Assembly: GCA_009731375.1 (NCBI GenBank)
Contig: BJOX01000106.1
Location: forward strand, 542,977 to 606,976
Source of the DNA: Paulinella micropora
Taxonomy: Eukaryota; Cercozoa; Imbricatea; Euglyphida
Reading direction: 5' to 3'
Length of the DNA stretch: 64,000 nt
A model generated the notes under the pieces. The model searched no databases and had not been told where the DNA came from. It worked only from the letters and a program-made list of their open reading frames with translations. The translations under genes were made by a program, and so were the position numbers. Every line of letters starts with the position of its first letter. Position 1 is the stretch's first letter. Positions 11,673 through 21,115 of the stretch are shown in pieces.

Positions 11673-12182
11673 ATGGAGAAAAAATCGTATTGGGCGTATG
11701 ATGATTTACAATTGCTCATTGATTATGAGAAAAACAACTATTTTATGAATTTAATCAACGCGATTAGGTTTGTTGCGCCCGATGGTAAGTGGAATACAAA
11801 CGATTGGGAAGTCATTGAATTATTAGACGAAGGAACAGAAAAATATTGCGTTTGCTCTCACGAAATTGAAAAAAACTTTGTCATTAGACATACAAAAAGC
11901 GGTGAAGAAATGGTGATCGGCTCTGAATGTATTAAGCGATTTAAAAATCGCAAAATGAACGGAGAACTCTCACTGCTAAGCCGAATTCATAAAAATCCAG
12001 AGATTAAATTCTGTTGCTACTGCGAAAGCAAAAGAGCAATTTCAAAAAACATAATTGCTAAATATCCTAACAGAGAAAAGTATTATCATAAATCATGTAT
12101 GATAAAAACATTAAAATATTGCGGACTTTGTGGAGCATTCAAGGGATTTGATAAATGTGATTGCTTTAATAAAATGAGATAA
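11673..12182 (+). CDS. Viral Zn-binding protein with 'CVCSHEI...GSECIKRF' signature
   Basis: About 169 residues from the Met at 11673. The upstream in-frame Met at 11655 adds only MIMIIT and is less likely. The middle has C.CSHEI..NFVI.H..SGEEMVIGSECIKRF. The C-terminal half has CCYC, then H.SC, then CGLCG and CDC, enough for one or two zinc sites. Proteins with this signature occur in giant viruses, virophages and PLVs; their function is not established to my knowledge. Intact. Followed by an AT-rich tandem repeat rather than another gene. Confidence 0.75.
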   Translation: MEKKSYWAYDDLQLLIDYEKNNYFMNLINAIRFVAPDGKWNTNDWEVIELLDEGTEKYCVCSHEIEKNFVIRHTKSGEEMVIGSECIKRFKNRKMNGELSLLSRIHKNPEIKFCCYCESKRAISKNIIAKYPNREKYYHKSCMIKTLKYCGLCGAFKGFDKCDCFNKMR

Positions 12183-12185
12183 TGT

Positions 12186-12300
12186 AATTAATAATTTTTT
12201 TCCATTATTAATTATTTAATTTTTTCCATTATTAATTATTTAATTTTTTTTCCATTATTAATTATTTAATTTTTTCCATTATTAATTATTTAATTTTATA
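12186..12300. repeat. Four ~27-bp tandem units between two PLV genes
   Basis: The unit is TTTTTTCCATTATTAATTATT-like followed by TAAT, repeated four times with variation only in the T-run length. It lies between the Zn-protein stop and the primase promoter. It may act as a terminator-like or spacer element. T-run variation is typical of slippage. Confidence 0.85.
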
Positions 12301-12373
12301 TTAAACTTTATATCCTTTATTATATAATCATTAAGGACAACTCAAACATTTTATATCTGACCACCAATATAAT

Positions 12374-14845
12374 ATGTCGGCACCCACATTGGAAAATGAA
12401 CAATGGTATTGGAAACAAGTAGAAGCACTGAGAGATAAACCGCAGGACGCGGTCCTCATCAAGTGGGGGAACAAACAATTCACCACTCTGTCATTTCAAG
12501 AGGATTTCGTTGAGTTGATTGAAAGAACACCTGACGATCAAAAACAATTCTACGAGGTATTGATGGAAGGCAAACCACAGAGAATGTTTACTGATTTGGA
12601 CGGCGACAACTTGACTATCTCACGAGAGAAGATATATGAGCGATGGAATAATCTGATGGAGAATGTATTTCAACAAGTTGGTATGAAGTATAATCCCAAA
12701 AAAGCCAAATATCTAGATGCTTGTAAAGGTGATAAAATCTCTTCTCATTTCTCATACGACAATGGCTTCGTATTTGAAAACTGCGATAAACAAAAGGAAT
12801 TCTGGAAATTTGTGGAAGCAGTGATTGAAAAAGATTATCCAGACCTCTGTTTCACTTTTGAACGAAACGATCAAAAGATTGAATTACGAACAATATTGGA
12901 TATTTCTGTGTATAACAAGAATAGAGCATTCCGCACTATTTATTCTCANNNNNNNNNNTACTATTTATTCTCATAAAGATAGAGCGATCGTGTATTGCTT
13001 CCATTCTCTTATACACCAAAAAATAACACACTGAAACGATTGAATAATGTTGAAATAGATGATTACTTAATCATGCGACCCGAAGAACATTCATTCTACG
13101 ATATCAACCTGCCAGAATATACTTCTTTGCGAAGATATCAACATATCACCCTAGCAGAAGTAAAACAAATAATAATTGATAAAGTGCCTAATGTGGAAAT
13201 AAAAGAACAAAAACAGCGAATGTTTGTTTTGAAAACAACAGGAGTGAGAAAATGTATCATAAATGGTGAAGAAAATCAAAGTGATAATTGTTATGTTGTG
13301 TGGAAACGAGATGGTTTATATTTCTACTGCCACGATGCGAGTTGTGAAGGTAAAAATGTGCGAATTCATGAATTGTCTCCACCTATTGTGCATGACATCA
13401 ACACTATCGATGATTTGAGAAGACTTGGTGATGAGTGTAATGCGCCCGACAAATTCGTAGAATTGATAGATACTGCCTTGGCTTGGATGAATAAATCGTA
13501 TTGTTTTGCGAATTTGACCAAACCCACTATAATTGAAGAATATGTTGATTCCAAAGGAAATCCAGTTTTTCGTTATAAGACTGAAACAGCACTAGAGGCT
13601 TTTCTTAAAAATAAAAGAATAAGACCTAATCTTTCAAAAGAGGACTGGATAAAATTGGGTAAAAATCCTTCCACATTAAATATTGTTGATTTATACAAAT
13701 TATGGAACACTCATCCACGACGGCGAGAAGTAAATGATGTTATCTTTGATCCGAAGGCTTACTTTGATAATGACAAAAAAGGGTTTTACAATTTATTCAA
13801 GGGATTTGCTATTCCTACTGATACATTAGAAGATGTAAAATCTTTTACTCCAGAAGAAGAAAAGAATGAAGCATTCTTCCAGCATATCTTAAAAAGATGG
13901 TGCGGTGGAAATCAAAATATATATAAAAAGGTGCTTGATATGTTTGCTAGCATTTACCAAAAGCCGTGGGAAAACCTTCATTTATCATTAGTTTTAACGA
14001 GCACTGAACGAGCAGGTAAGGGAATTATTCTTGAAATATTCAAAGATATTATAGGTGCGGATTATTACTTTCAACCATCCGATGTGAGAGAAATATTAGG
14101 AGACTTCAATGCTCAATTAGCCAGAGCAATCATAGTATTTATGGACGAAATGGTCTGGGGCGGGGATAAGGAGAGAGCGGTCACCATTAAGAAACTTGTA
14201 TCCGAAAATACCCTTACTCTTAAACAAAAATATTTACCAAACTTAACATTAGAAAATATGTTATTCTTGGTGCTTGCTTCAAACGAAGAATGGGTAGTGC
14301 CAGCAGGAACAACGGAACAACGATGGCTAGTGCTTGAAGTATCCGATGAACTGGCACTCATGAAAGAGAACGAAAAAAGAAAAGCAATTTCAGATATACG
14401 ATCTATTGATAGACGACGATTTGCAAAGTTTGTTGCCGAACGAGACCTCAGCGAGTTTAATGACCGCGAAACAATATTGACAGACGGGCTACGGCAGCAA
14501 AAGGTAAAATCTCTCTCCAAATTAAGGAAATGGTGGTTGGATTGCTTAAATGATGGTTATATTTCAAACGGATTGCCAGAAATTCAATTTGGAAAAGAAA
14601 TCGCAAAAGAAGAAGTATATAAATTGTATAAATCAAATATGAATGACCCTCACACTTCACAAACTAGTTTTTGGATAAACATGAAAAAATTGATCCCTAA
14701 CGCAAAAGAAACGAAAAGAATTGTAAACGGCACGAGAGCGAGACATATAGAATTGCCGTCTCTGGAAGAATGCCAGAACACATGGCGAACAATTTATGGT
14801 AATCAAGAATGGAGTTTTAATACTGACGACACTGATGAAGAATAA
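12374..14845 (+). CDS. AEP primase fused to SF3 helicase (replication protein), split by an assembly gap
   Basis: The N-terminal part is an archaeo-eukaryotic primase: metal motif TDLDGD (residues ~73-78), SSHFSY (~123-128), and LDISVYNKNRAFR (~175-187). A Cys/His cluster follows in the second part (YFYCHDASCEGK). The C-terminal SF3 helicase has a Walker A variant TSTERAGKG (near 14000), Walker B IIVFMDEMVWGG (near 14140) and sensor motif LVLASNEEW (near 14275). The reading frame is cut at 12949-12958 by 10 N, with the same ~14 bases on both sides. A one-base shift follows within the next ~40 bases. Both probably come from an unmerged contig join. After allowing for that, the gene is one ~820-codon unit, a normal size for PLV/virophage primase-helicases. 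It should prime and unwind viral DNA; no viral DNA polymerase is present. Confidence 0.88.
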
Positions 14846-14886
14846 AAATTAAAGCGTGGATTTTTTTTTCCTCTATTATATAGAAC

Positions 14887-15564
14887 ATGAGCACAATGCA
14901 AAATTATTTGGACGAAATCGCCAAATGGACTCATTTAAGTAGTGATATAAAACTGCCAACAAGCAAATCGCTTAAAACTGATATCGTCGCATTTTATGAA
15001 AAATACCGACCCGAACCAAAGCCAGAAGGTGATACAGCGGATGCTACCGCCGTAGACGGTAATGTTGAAGTTGTATTGCCTTCTTCCGATACGATGAAAA
15101 AATTCTTTGAACCAGAAGAATTTACACCTTTTAAAGAAAGTGATTTGAAGGAGACTGGTATTACCGAAATCAAGACCAACGTAGGAGAAGAATTAGCAAA
15201 AAAAGAATTACTAGTTTTAGAAACGAAAGAGGAACCCACACCACCAAAGGAAAAGAAAACGCCAATTAAAGCAAAGCGGAATCCGCCCGAGAGCGGGTAT
15301 AGTTGCTATGAAATAATAACAGCACATTTGAAAGTATCAAAAGACCCGTTTAACTTCTTGTATATGAAAGTGGAAGACCGCACCATATTACAGGAGGATA
15401 TGAAGAAATGGCACGAGAGTAGATACGCACACATACCACCAGACCAACTCCCTGTTCTTAAATATGGTAAGTTAGATTATAAGACATTTTTCCGCGATGT
15501 TTTATCTCAACACGAGGGCAAACTCACGACACTAAAAGATATGTATGACAGGTTTCATGTGTAA
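14887..15564 (+). CDS. PLV protein of unknown function, 225 aa
   Basis: Intact frame after a TCCTCTATTATATAGAAC promoter-like stretch. The N-terminal ~45 residues (LDEIAKWTHLSSDIKLPTSK...) look like a small helical module. The middle is acidic and low in complexity (EEPTPPKEKKTPIKAKRNPP). The C-terminal ~90 residues form a more compact domain (CYEIITAHLKVSKDPFNFLY...). It could be a scaffold-type or virion protein. It overlaps the end of the convergent fibre gene by 10 bp. Confidence 0.65.
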   Translation: MSTMQNYLDEIAKWTHLSSDIKLPTSKSLKTDIVAFYEKYRPEPKPEGDTADATAVDGNVEVVLPSSDTMKKFFEPEEFTPFKESDLKETGITEIKTNVGEELAKKELLVLETKEEPTPPKEKKTPIKAKRNPPESGYSCYEIITAHLKVSKDPFNFLYMKVEDRTILQEDMKKWHESRYAHIPPDQLPVLKYGKLDYKTFFRDVLSQHEGKLTTLKDMYDRFHV

Positions 15565-16157
15565 GTTGCAGTTAGTGCTATGTCTCTCATCACATCAATA
15601 TTAAAATATGATAGTTTAAAAGATACATAATCCGCAGATGCCGTTTTATAATATACTTCCAATGTTATTGGAGCATCTGTCGCATATGTCAATAAAACCT
15701 CATTAGTCGTATTTCCAGAAATTCTTATTGTTGTATTATTGGTAGTATCCGCGGGATTTGGACAAGTCATTAACCATATCATGTTCATTTGGACTCCGTA
15801 TCTTTGAATTAGCCATATACAATCAAAAGACTTATACTCAATGGCGGTTGCATAATTTAGCACTTCGTCCGTTTTATGAAACCAAAACTGAAAAGTTCCT
15901 ATTCCAGTCGGGGCGGGGAAATTCAAAGACCCGCGAAAAGCAACTTTAATGAAATAACCATATCCTAAATTAGATATTGTTTTGCTACCATAACCGCCCG
16001 TGCAAAGAGTAGTGAATGTGGAACTTTCCATCCACGACCTAAGATCAAGGCCAACATACGCATTTTGAATGTTTCTTGTTAATGTCGGGGTAGCAGTGAT
16101 TGCGATAGTTTTAGTATCTATTGACTGCTGTTCTTGCGATCGGCCGAATATATTCAT
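15555..16157 (-). CDS. Short fibre / receptor-binding-like virion protein
   Basis: 200 residues, rich in Thr, Asn, Ser and aromatic residues, predicted beta-structured, without Lys/Arg clusters. The N-terminus MNIFGRSQEQQ closely resembles that of the other minus-strand fibre-like gene (MNLFGQST, start at 29964), while the rest is unrelated. This suggests a shared anchoring peptide, as adenovirus fibres have for the penton base (analogy). It diverges from the long fibre gene at 16205, and the 47-bp intergenic AT tract must hold both promoters. Confidence 0.65.
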   Translation of the reverse strand: MNIFGRSQEQQSIDTKTIAITATPTLTRNIQNAYVGLDLRSWMESSTFTTLCTGGYGSKTISNLGYGYFIKVAFRGSLNFPAPTGIGTFQFWFHKTDEVLNYATAIEYKSFDCIWLIQRYGVQMNMIWLMTCPNPADTTNNTTIRISGNTTNEVLLTYATDAPITLEVYYKTASADYVSFKLSYFNIDVMRDIALTATYT

Positions 16158-16204
16158 ATTTTTTTAACTATATATTCTACAATATAAAATAATAGAATTA
16201 AAAT

Positions 16205-19200
16205 ATGAACCATTTAGGAAATCCGTGGGCATATCACTATTACGGCTCTGTGATAATAGACGAGGATTTAGAAGTTGATGGAGTATTATATGGCGATCAT
16301 ATTGAAGCAAACTCAATACAAGCAAAAACGGATGACATAACAATATCGTCGCGAAATAATAACTCCTCTTTGTTGATATCTGATACTGGTTATGTGTCAA
16401 TTAATAACGAATACGACTTACCAATAGCGGACGGCACGGCGAACCAAGTATTAAAGACAGATGGGTTGGGCAATACTTCATTTGCTACATTATCTTCAAG
16501 TTATATAAGCGATTTTGAATTGGATAATTTAACGGATGTAGTCATAACGGGCACACCCAACAGCAATCAATTGCTTATTTACAGCACAGGGCAATGGAGA
16601 AACACAACATCACCCTTTCTGAGATTAGATGGTGCTTTCAATATGACGGGAACATTAAATATGGGAGGGCAAAGCATAACAAATGTCAATCTTGTTGATG
16701 GTGTTGATGTTTCTGTTCTTGATACTTCGGTGGTTAAACTAACAGGAAACCAAACAATAACGGGGAATAAGGATTTCGTGGATAAAATATCAACATGGTA
16801 TGGGAAACCGATAATCGTAGGTAGATCAACAAAAGGAATAGGCGCGACTGGTGGATTGGAATTGTATGGTAATTATGGCGACCGAACTGGTGGTGCGCAC
16901 ATGCAAGCAATTACATCAGAAGACATTTATCCTACTTTTTCGTTAGTCAATTTAGGACATGGTAGTGTGGGTATGGCCTTTGATGCTTATATGGACTCTA
17001 ACGGATGGGAATCTAGTTATGCGACTTCAAGTTTTGCGATCGCGAAAGTTAATGATAAATTTAGATTTTTGTATGGTATTGGGAGCATAATTGGGGATGT
17101 TGTTCCATGGGACACTGCTCTGGAAATTGACACAGCAGGTTTATTAACCGCGAAAGCAATAACGGCGAGTGGATTAATAACGGCAAATGCGGGATTAAAT
17201 ATGGGAGGGCAAAGCATAACAAACGTTAATTTAGTTGATGGTGTTGATGTTTCTGTTCTTGATACTTCGGTGGTTAAACTAACAGGAGACCAAACCATAG
17301 GAGGAATAAAAACATTCAGCAGTATAATAAATGCTAGTGCGGGTATTGATATGAAAAGCCAAAGCATAACAAATGTGAATTTGGTTGATGGTGTGGATGT
17401 TTCGGTCCTTGACACTTCTGTCGTTAAACTAACAGGAGACCAAACCATAGCAGGGAATAAAAAATTTACATCAACTTTAGAAGTAAGTGGTTCGTCCAAC
17501 CCTACTACTTTTGATGGTATTGGCATAGCCTTTGATACAAAAATAGGAATGATTGCAGCACAAAAAACAGCAACAGCGACTTGGTATCCGATACAAATAA
17601 GGGGTTCGTATGTTGAGTTATATTCGGGTAATACTTTAATTATAACCGCAACTGGCACTACACTATCTTTGAATAACAACAAAATAACAAACTTAGCCAC
17701 ACCATCAGCAACAACGGACGGAGCAAATAAAAGTTATGTGGATACATTAGACGGGCAAAATGTGAAACTAACAGGAAACCAAACCATAGCAGGAATTAAG
17801 ACATATAGCAGTGGTGTTGAAATAACGGGAAATTCAATCAATTCAACAACAAAGGGCACATTTATCGTTTTCAATTCTACCAGTAATATCGGGTCAATTG
17901 CTAGTTTGGATATGAAAACTGCAACATATTACAACTTTGAAATTTCTGCGAAAAAAATAAGTTTTATTATTGACGGGACGATTGTCGGTTGGGTAAATGC
18001 TTCGGGGCTAGATTGTAATAGTAGCAAAATAGCCAACCTTGGAACTCCGACATTAGCGACGGACGGAGCAAACAAAAGTTATGTAGATACATTGGACGGG
18101 CAAAATGTAAAACTAACAACAGACCAAACCATAACAGGAAGTAAAACATTTAATGGGGCAAGCACTACGATAAAATATCTAACTTTAACGAACAATGCCG
18201 ATTTTAATAATCAAACTATCACTAATGGCGGAAATATTACATATAATGGGGCGAGGATATTAAACCAAAATGGCGGAGATATATTCTTTTCACAGACATC
18301 AGGAGATTATCAATATTTCTTATTTACTCTAAATACCGCTACAAGCGGAACCGCGAACCAACGAGGTTATGTATTCACGAATGTAGCATCTGATGTAAAA
18401 GGGGCGGGACTTTATATTTCAAAACTTTTGGATAATAAAAGTGCTTCGTCTGACATTGTCCGTTTTAACAATGCTGGCGGTATGCGGTTTTATGGTGCCT
18501 TAGATATGAACTCAAACAATATAACAAATGGCGGAACAATAACGGGAACTACATTAACGGCAACTGCTGGCATGACTACAACAACACTCACGGCGAGCGG
18601 ATTATTAAATGCAAATGGAGGTTCTAGCATAGTTATACAAGGAAATACAAATGGTGGTAATACAAGAGGAATATTTTTGTGGGACACTGGCAATACAAAT
18701 TATGGTATTTATATGGCATCAAATGGAGGAGGTGCAAATACCAGAAGTCTAGCAGGAGGGTCTGCGATTGCAGGCAACGATTTCACTTCTTTCGCCGTTA
18801 GATTTAGAGTGAGCAATGTTTCCACTGATGGTTTTATATGGGAGAACTCTTCCGAACAATTGTTAATGTCATTAAATGGGGCAAACGGGACTTTATGGAC
18901 GAAAGGATTAATAACGGCTAGTGCGGGGATTACATACTCTGGGGTGCTAACAACCACAACTAATAATGGAGCGAAAATAGGAATTCAAGGACAAACAGAC
19001 GGGACGAATGCGAGAGGAATATTTGTATGGGATGTTGCCGATCCAAACTGGGGGATTTATATGTCTCAGTCTGGAGCAAATAAATAATTAAGCGGAGGAA
19101 CAGCACCAGCAGGAGGAGTAGGCGGAGGATTAACTTCTTATGCTATTAGATTTAGAGTGAATAATTCTTCAACGAGTGGGTTCATATGGGAGAATAATTC

Positions 19201-19732
19201 AAATACTGCTTTAATGTCTTTGAAAGCAAGTGATGGACAATTATGGGTATTGTCTAATCAAATTCAATATTCGGATAGGAGAAAAAAAGAAGATATAAAG
19301 GAATGTTTAGGCTTAGATTTTATTAATAAGTTAAATCCAGTATGCTATCGTATGATTGATGACAACAAGAAATGTAGGGCTGGCTTAATAGCACAACAAT
19401 TAGAAGAAATACTAACAGAAATGGATATGCTAGATTTTGGCGGATTTATAAAAGAAAAAATTATGGTTCCGTGTCCGAAACAAAAAGTGGAATACGAATT
19501 GAAAGGTGTGAGTGTTAATCCAGAAGATGTTAAATGTATTGATAGTGGTGATGTCGGTTATGGTATAGGTTGTTCCGAGTTTATCGCCCCGTTAATTAAG
19601 GCCGTTCAACAATTATCAGAAAAGGTAGTTAATTTAGAAAAAGAAAATAAAAATCTTATGAATATACTACAAGACCAAGCAAATCAATTAGCAGAAATCA
19701 GAGTGACCGTTCTTGATAATGTTAAACAATAA
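16205..19732 (+). CDS. Long trimeric-type fibre with C-terminal S74 chaperone, interrupted by one in-frame TAA
   Basis: About 1175 codons. Repeats in the shaft: three copies of SITNVNLVDGVDVSVLDTS followed by VVKLTG.QTI, and two copies of DGANKSYVDTLDGQNVKLT. These alternate with GLITA and GGQSITN spacers as in phage-like fibres. Two related blocks near the C-terminus (GGS/GGT...FR V.N.ST.GFIWEN) precede an intramolecular-chaperone domain of peptidase family S74: YSDRRKKEDIKE near 19270 with the catalytic Ser, then AGLIAQQLEEI, then a coiled coil. A single TAA at 19085-19087 splits the gene. The frame is unchanged on both sides, and the duplicated upstream block shows the site is normally coding. 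So it is a point nonsense change or a base-call error, not a real gene end. Confidence 0.88.
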
Positions 19733-19907
19733 TACAACTAGATTTCATAGACCACCGCCAGTCATTGAAATAGACGGCGAACTAACTCCAGAATTAAAGT
19801 CTCGCGTTTTGGATATTGAACTAAAGACAGAAGAGAAAAAATTGACAATGAAATTGAGAACGAATGGAATTGCTGTATGTCAAATAAGAAAACTGATAGC
19901 AGAATGA
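19713..19907 (+). CDS. Small PLV protein, 64 aa, unknown
   Basis: Starts inside the end of the fibre gene (an alternative Met lies at 19719) and ends just past the start of the next membrane protein. It is acidic in the middle (EIDGELTPELKSRVLDIELK) with no recognisable domain. The overlap at both ends supports a compact, co-transcribed viral cluster. Confidence 0.55.
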   Translation: MIMLNNNTTRFHRPPPVIEIDGELTPELKSRVLDIELKTEEKKLTMKLRTNGIAVCQIRKLIAE

Positions 19908-20077
19908 TTAAATATTTATTTCAAATGGGTATCATGATTGCCATTATAACACTTTGTATCGTGAGGCTATCGGAAAAGAACTTGCCGTGCGAGGTTGCTA
20001 ATACTTATGTCGGAATCCTAACACTATTAATCGGGATATGCCTTCCTTCACCAAGTTCTGGGGGTGGCAAGAAGTAA
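19904..20077 (+). CDS. Small membrane protein with two TM segments
   Basis: 57 residues from the ATG at 19904, which overlaps the previous stop as ATGA. Hydrophobic segments MGIMIAIITLCIV and YVGILTLLIGICL are separated by a short polar loop (EKNLPCEVAN), and it ends in PSPSSGGGKK. Short double-TM proteins with an 'EVANT..G.L..L...PSPS' pattern recur in PLVs, from memory. Possibly a virion membrane or lysis-type protein. The longer frame from 19877 would add nine residues. Confidence 0.65.
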   Translation: MIKYLFQMGIMIAIITLCIVRLSEKNLPCEVANTYVGILTLLIGICLPSPSSGGGKK

Positions 20078-20106
20078 ATTAAGATAATAAACTAATTGTT
20101 AATATA

Positions 20107-20331
20107 ATGAAGTATTGCCATTCGTGTAAAATCTTCTATCCTCCCATATTTTTTGTGGGCAAAAAATGGAAATTGTGTAAGGAATGCGATTCGTGTCGCA
20201 AAAAAAAGAATATCAATAATGAAATATGTGTTCATATGAATAAACAGAAATATTGTTTGCTGTGTATAATGTCGGAAAAAAAACCAGAACCGATTACTCA
20301 TTCTGAACCATGGATGGAGTGGTTGGATTAA
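20107..20331 (+). CDS. Cys-rich zinc-ribbon-like protein, 74 aa
   Basis: It has CHSC at the N-terminus, then CKECDSC, then C..H and CLLC: four paired Cys motifs able to bind two zincs in a crossed arrangement. It starts after an AT-rich promoter stretch (AACTAATTGTTAATATA). The 3' end overlaps the convergent gene by 4 bp. Could be a small DNA-binding or transcription-related factor; no named family recognised. Confidence 0.65.
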   Translation: MKYCHSCKIFYPPIFFVGKKWKLCKECDSCRKKKNINNEICVHMNKQKYCLLCIMSEKKPEPITHSEPWMEWLD

Positions 20332-20576
20332 ATATCATTACATTCATACATATGTGTCATATACCATCTATTATCACCCGCGCACATTAAAGGCAGGGCA
20401 TCATCCCATCCAATACACCAGTCTGACATTGGTTTGTAAATACATTTGAACTTTGTTTCTATCCCTTGTTGAATACACCACTTGCAACAATCCTTTTTTG
20501 AATTATTAACTCTGCTATAAAAGTCGCAGGCAGTCCGCGATATAGCAGAACACACGAATAGCAATATTAATAACAT
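20328..20576 (-). CDS. Secreted or membrane-anchored disulphide-rich small protein
   Basis: The N-terminal LLILLFVCSAISRTAC looks like a signal peptide. It is followed by about nine Cys in 65 residues (KKDCCKWCIQQG, KCIYK, WCIGWD, MCAGD, YECND). The even Cys spacing after the signal suggests disulphides. This is unusual for an intracellular dsDNA-virus gene. Virion surface or host-directed secreted roles are possible; no family recognised. Confidence 0.6.
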   Translation of the reverse strand: MLLILLFVCSAISRTACDFYSRVNNSKKDCCKWCIQQGIETKFKCIYKPMSDWCIGWDDALPLMCAGDNRWYMTHMYECNDI

Positions 20577-20628
20577 ATATTACAAGATTAATGATTTACC
20601 AAAGCAAGTGATAAGCCCAATATGCGGG

Positions 20629-20859
20629 TTAATTTTTGTTTAAATATGCGGGCTTTCCATCCTTTGTTTTAATTGCTTGATGTCTGGCACGATAACTTTC
20701 CCGTCTGTCTTCGTCTTGATGTTTGGTATAATCTGAATAACCAGATGCGCCAAAGTTGATGCGACGGCCGTTATAGACGACATAATACTTTTTTCCTTTC
20801 ACTTTACTCTCGCCGAAGTCTGTCGCGCCTAATGACAAGGCTTTCTCTCGTAGCCCCAT
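20629..20859 (-). CDS. Small conserved viral protein 'KYYVVYNGRRINFG.SGYSDYTKH' (DUF5754-like)
   Basis: 76 residues from the Met at 20859, chosen because it sits right after a TTAAGTATATA stretch. The Met at 20877 would run into the neighbour's end. The core YYVVYNGRRINFGASGYSDY then TKHQDEDRRESYRARHQAI matches a widespread small family of giant viruses, PLVs and some phages, which I believe is DUF5754. Function unknown; a basic, virion-associated DNA-binding role is often suspected. Confidence 0.7.
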   Translation of the reverse strand: MGLREKALSLGATDFGESKVKGKKYYVVYNGRRINFGASGYSDYTKHQDEDRRESYRARHQAIKTKDGKPAYLNKN

Positions 20860-20866
20860 TATATAC

Positions 20867-21091
20867 TTAACTCCCAATTTTACCTTCTTCTTTAATTATA
20901 TTATTATACATCGCTTCTCGTTGCTTATCTGATAGCGGTAAGCGGTAAAGGATATTTTGAGGTTTTCTAAAAATGTTGGGGTTTCTATTCACTAAGTTCT
21001 GAGTGATGCGGATTTGGTCAATTTCCTTCCCTAGCCTTTCCAACTCTTCAAGTTGTTGCTCGTCTTTGCTTTTTTCTTTTTTATTTTCCAT
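20867..21091 (-). CDS. Small charged protein, 74 aa, unknown
   Basis: The N-terminal half is Lys/Glu-rich helix (KKEKSKDEQQLEELERLGKE), then NPNIFRKPQNILYRLPLSD, then a short helix. Divergent from the large PLA2-domain gene, whose start is 24 bases away across a TATATTATAG promoter-like tract that could serve both. Confidence 0.55.
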   Translation of the reverse strand: MENKKEKSKDEQQLEELERLGKEIDQIRITQNLVNRNPNIFRKPQNILYRLPLSDKQREAMYNNIIKEEGKIGS

Positions 21092-21115
21092 CCTATATTA
21101 TAGTGGATATAAAAA

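Noticed and set aside
17017-17700. Minus-strand 227-aa frame inside the long fibre gene
   Set aside because: Shadow of the repetitive fibre sequence; the plus strand has clear fibre repeats.
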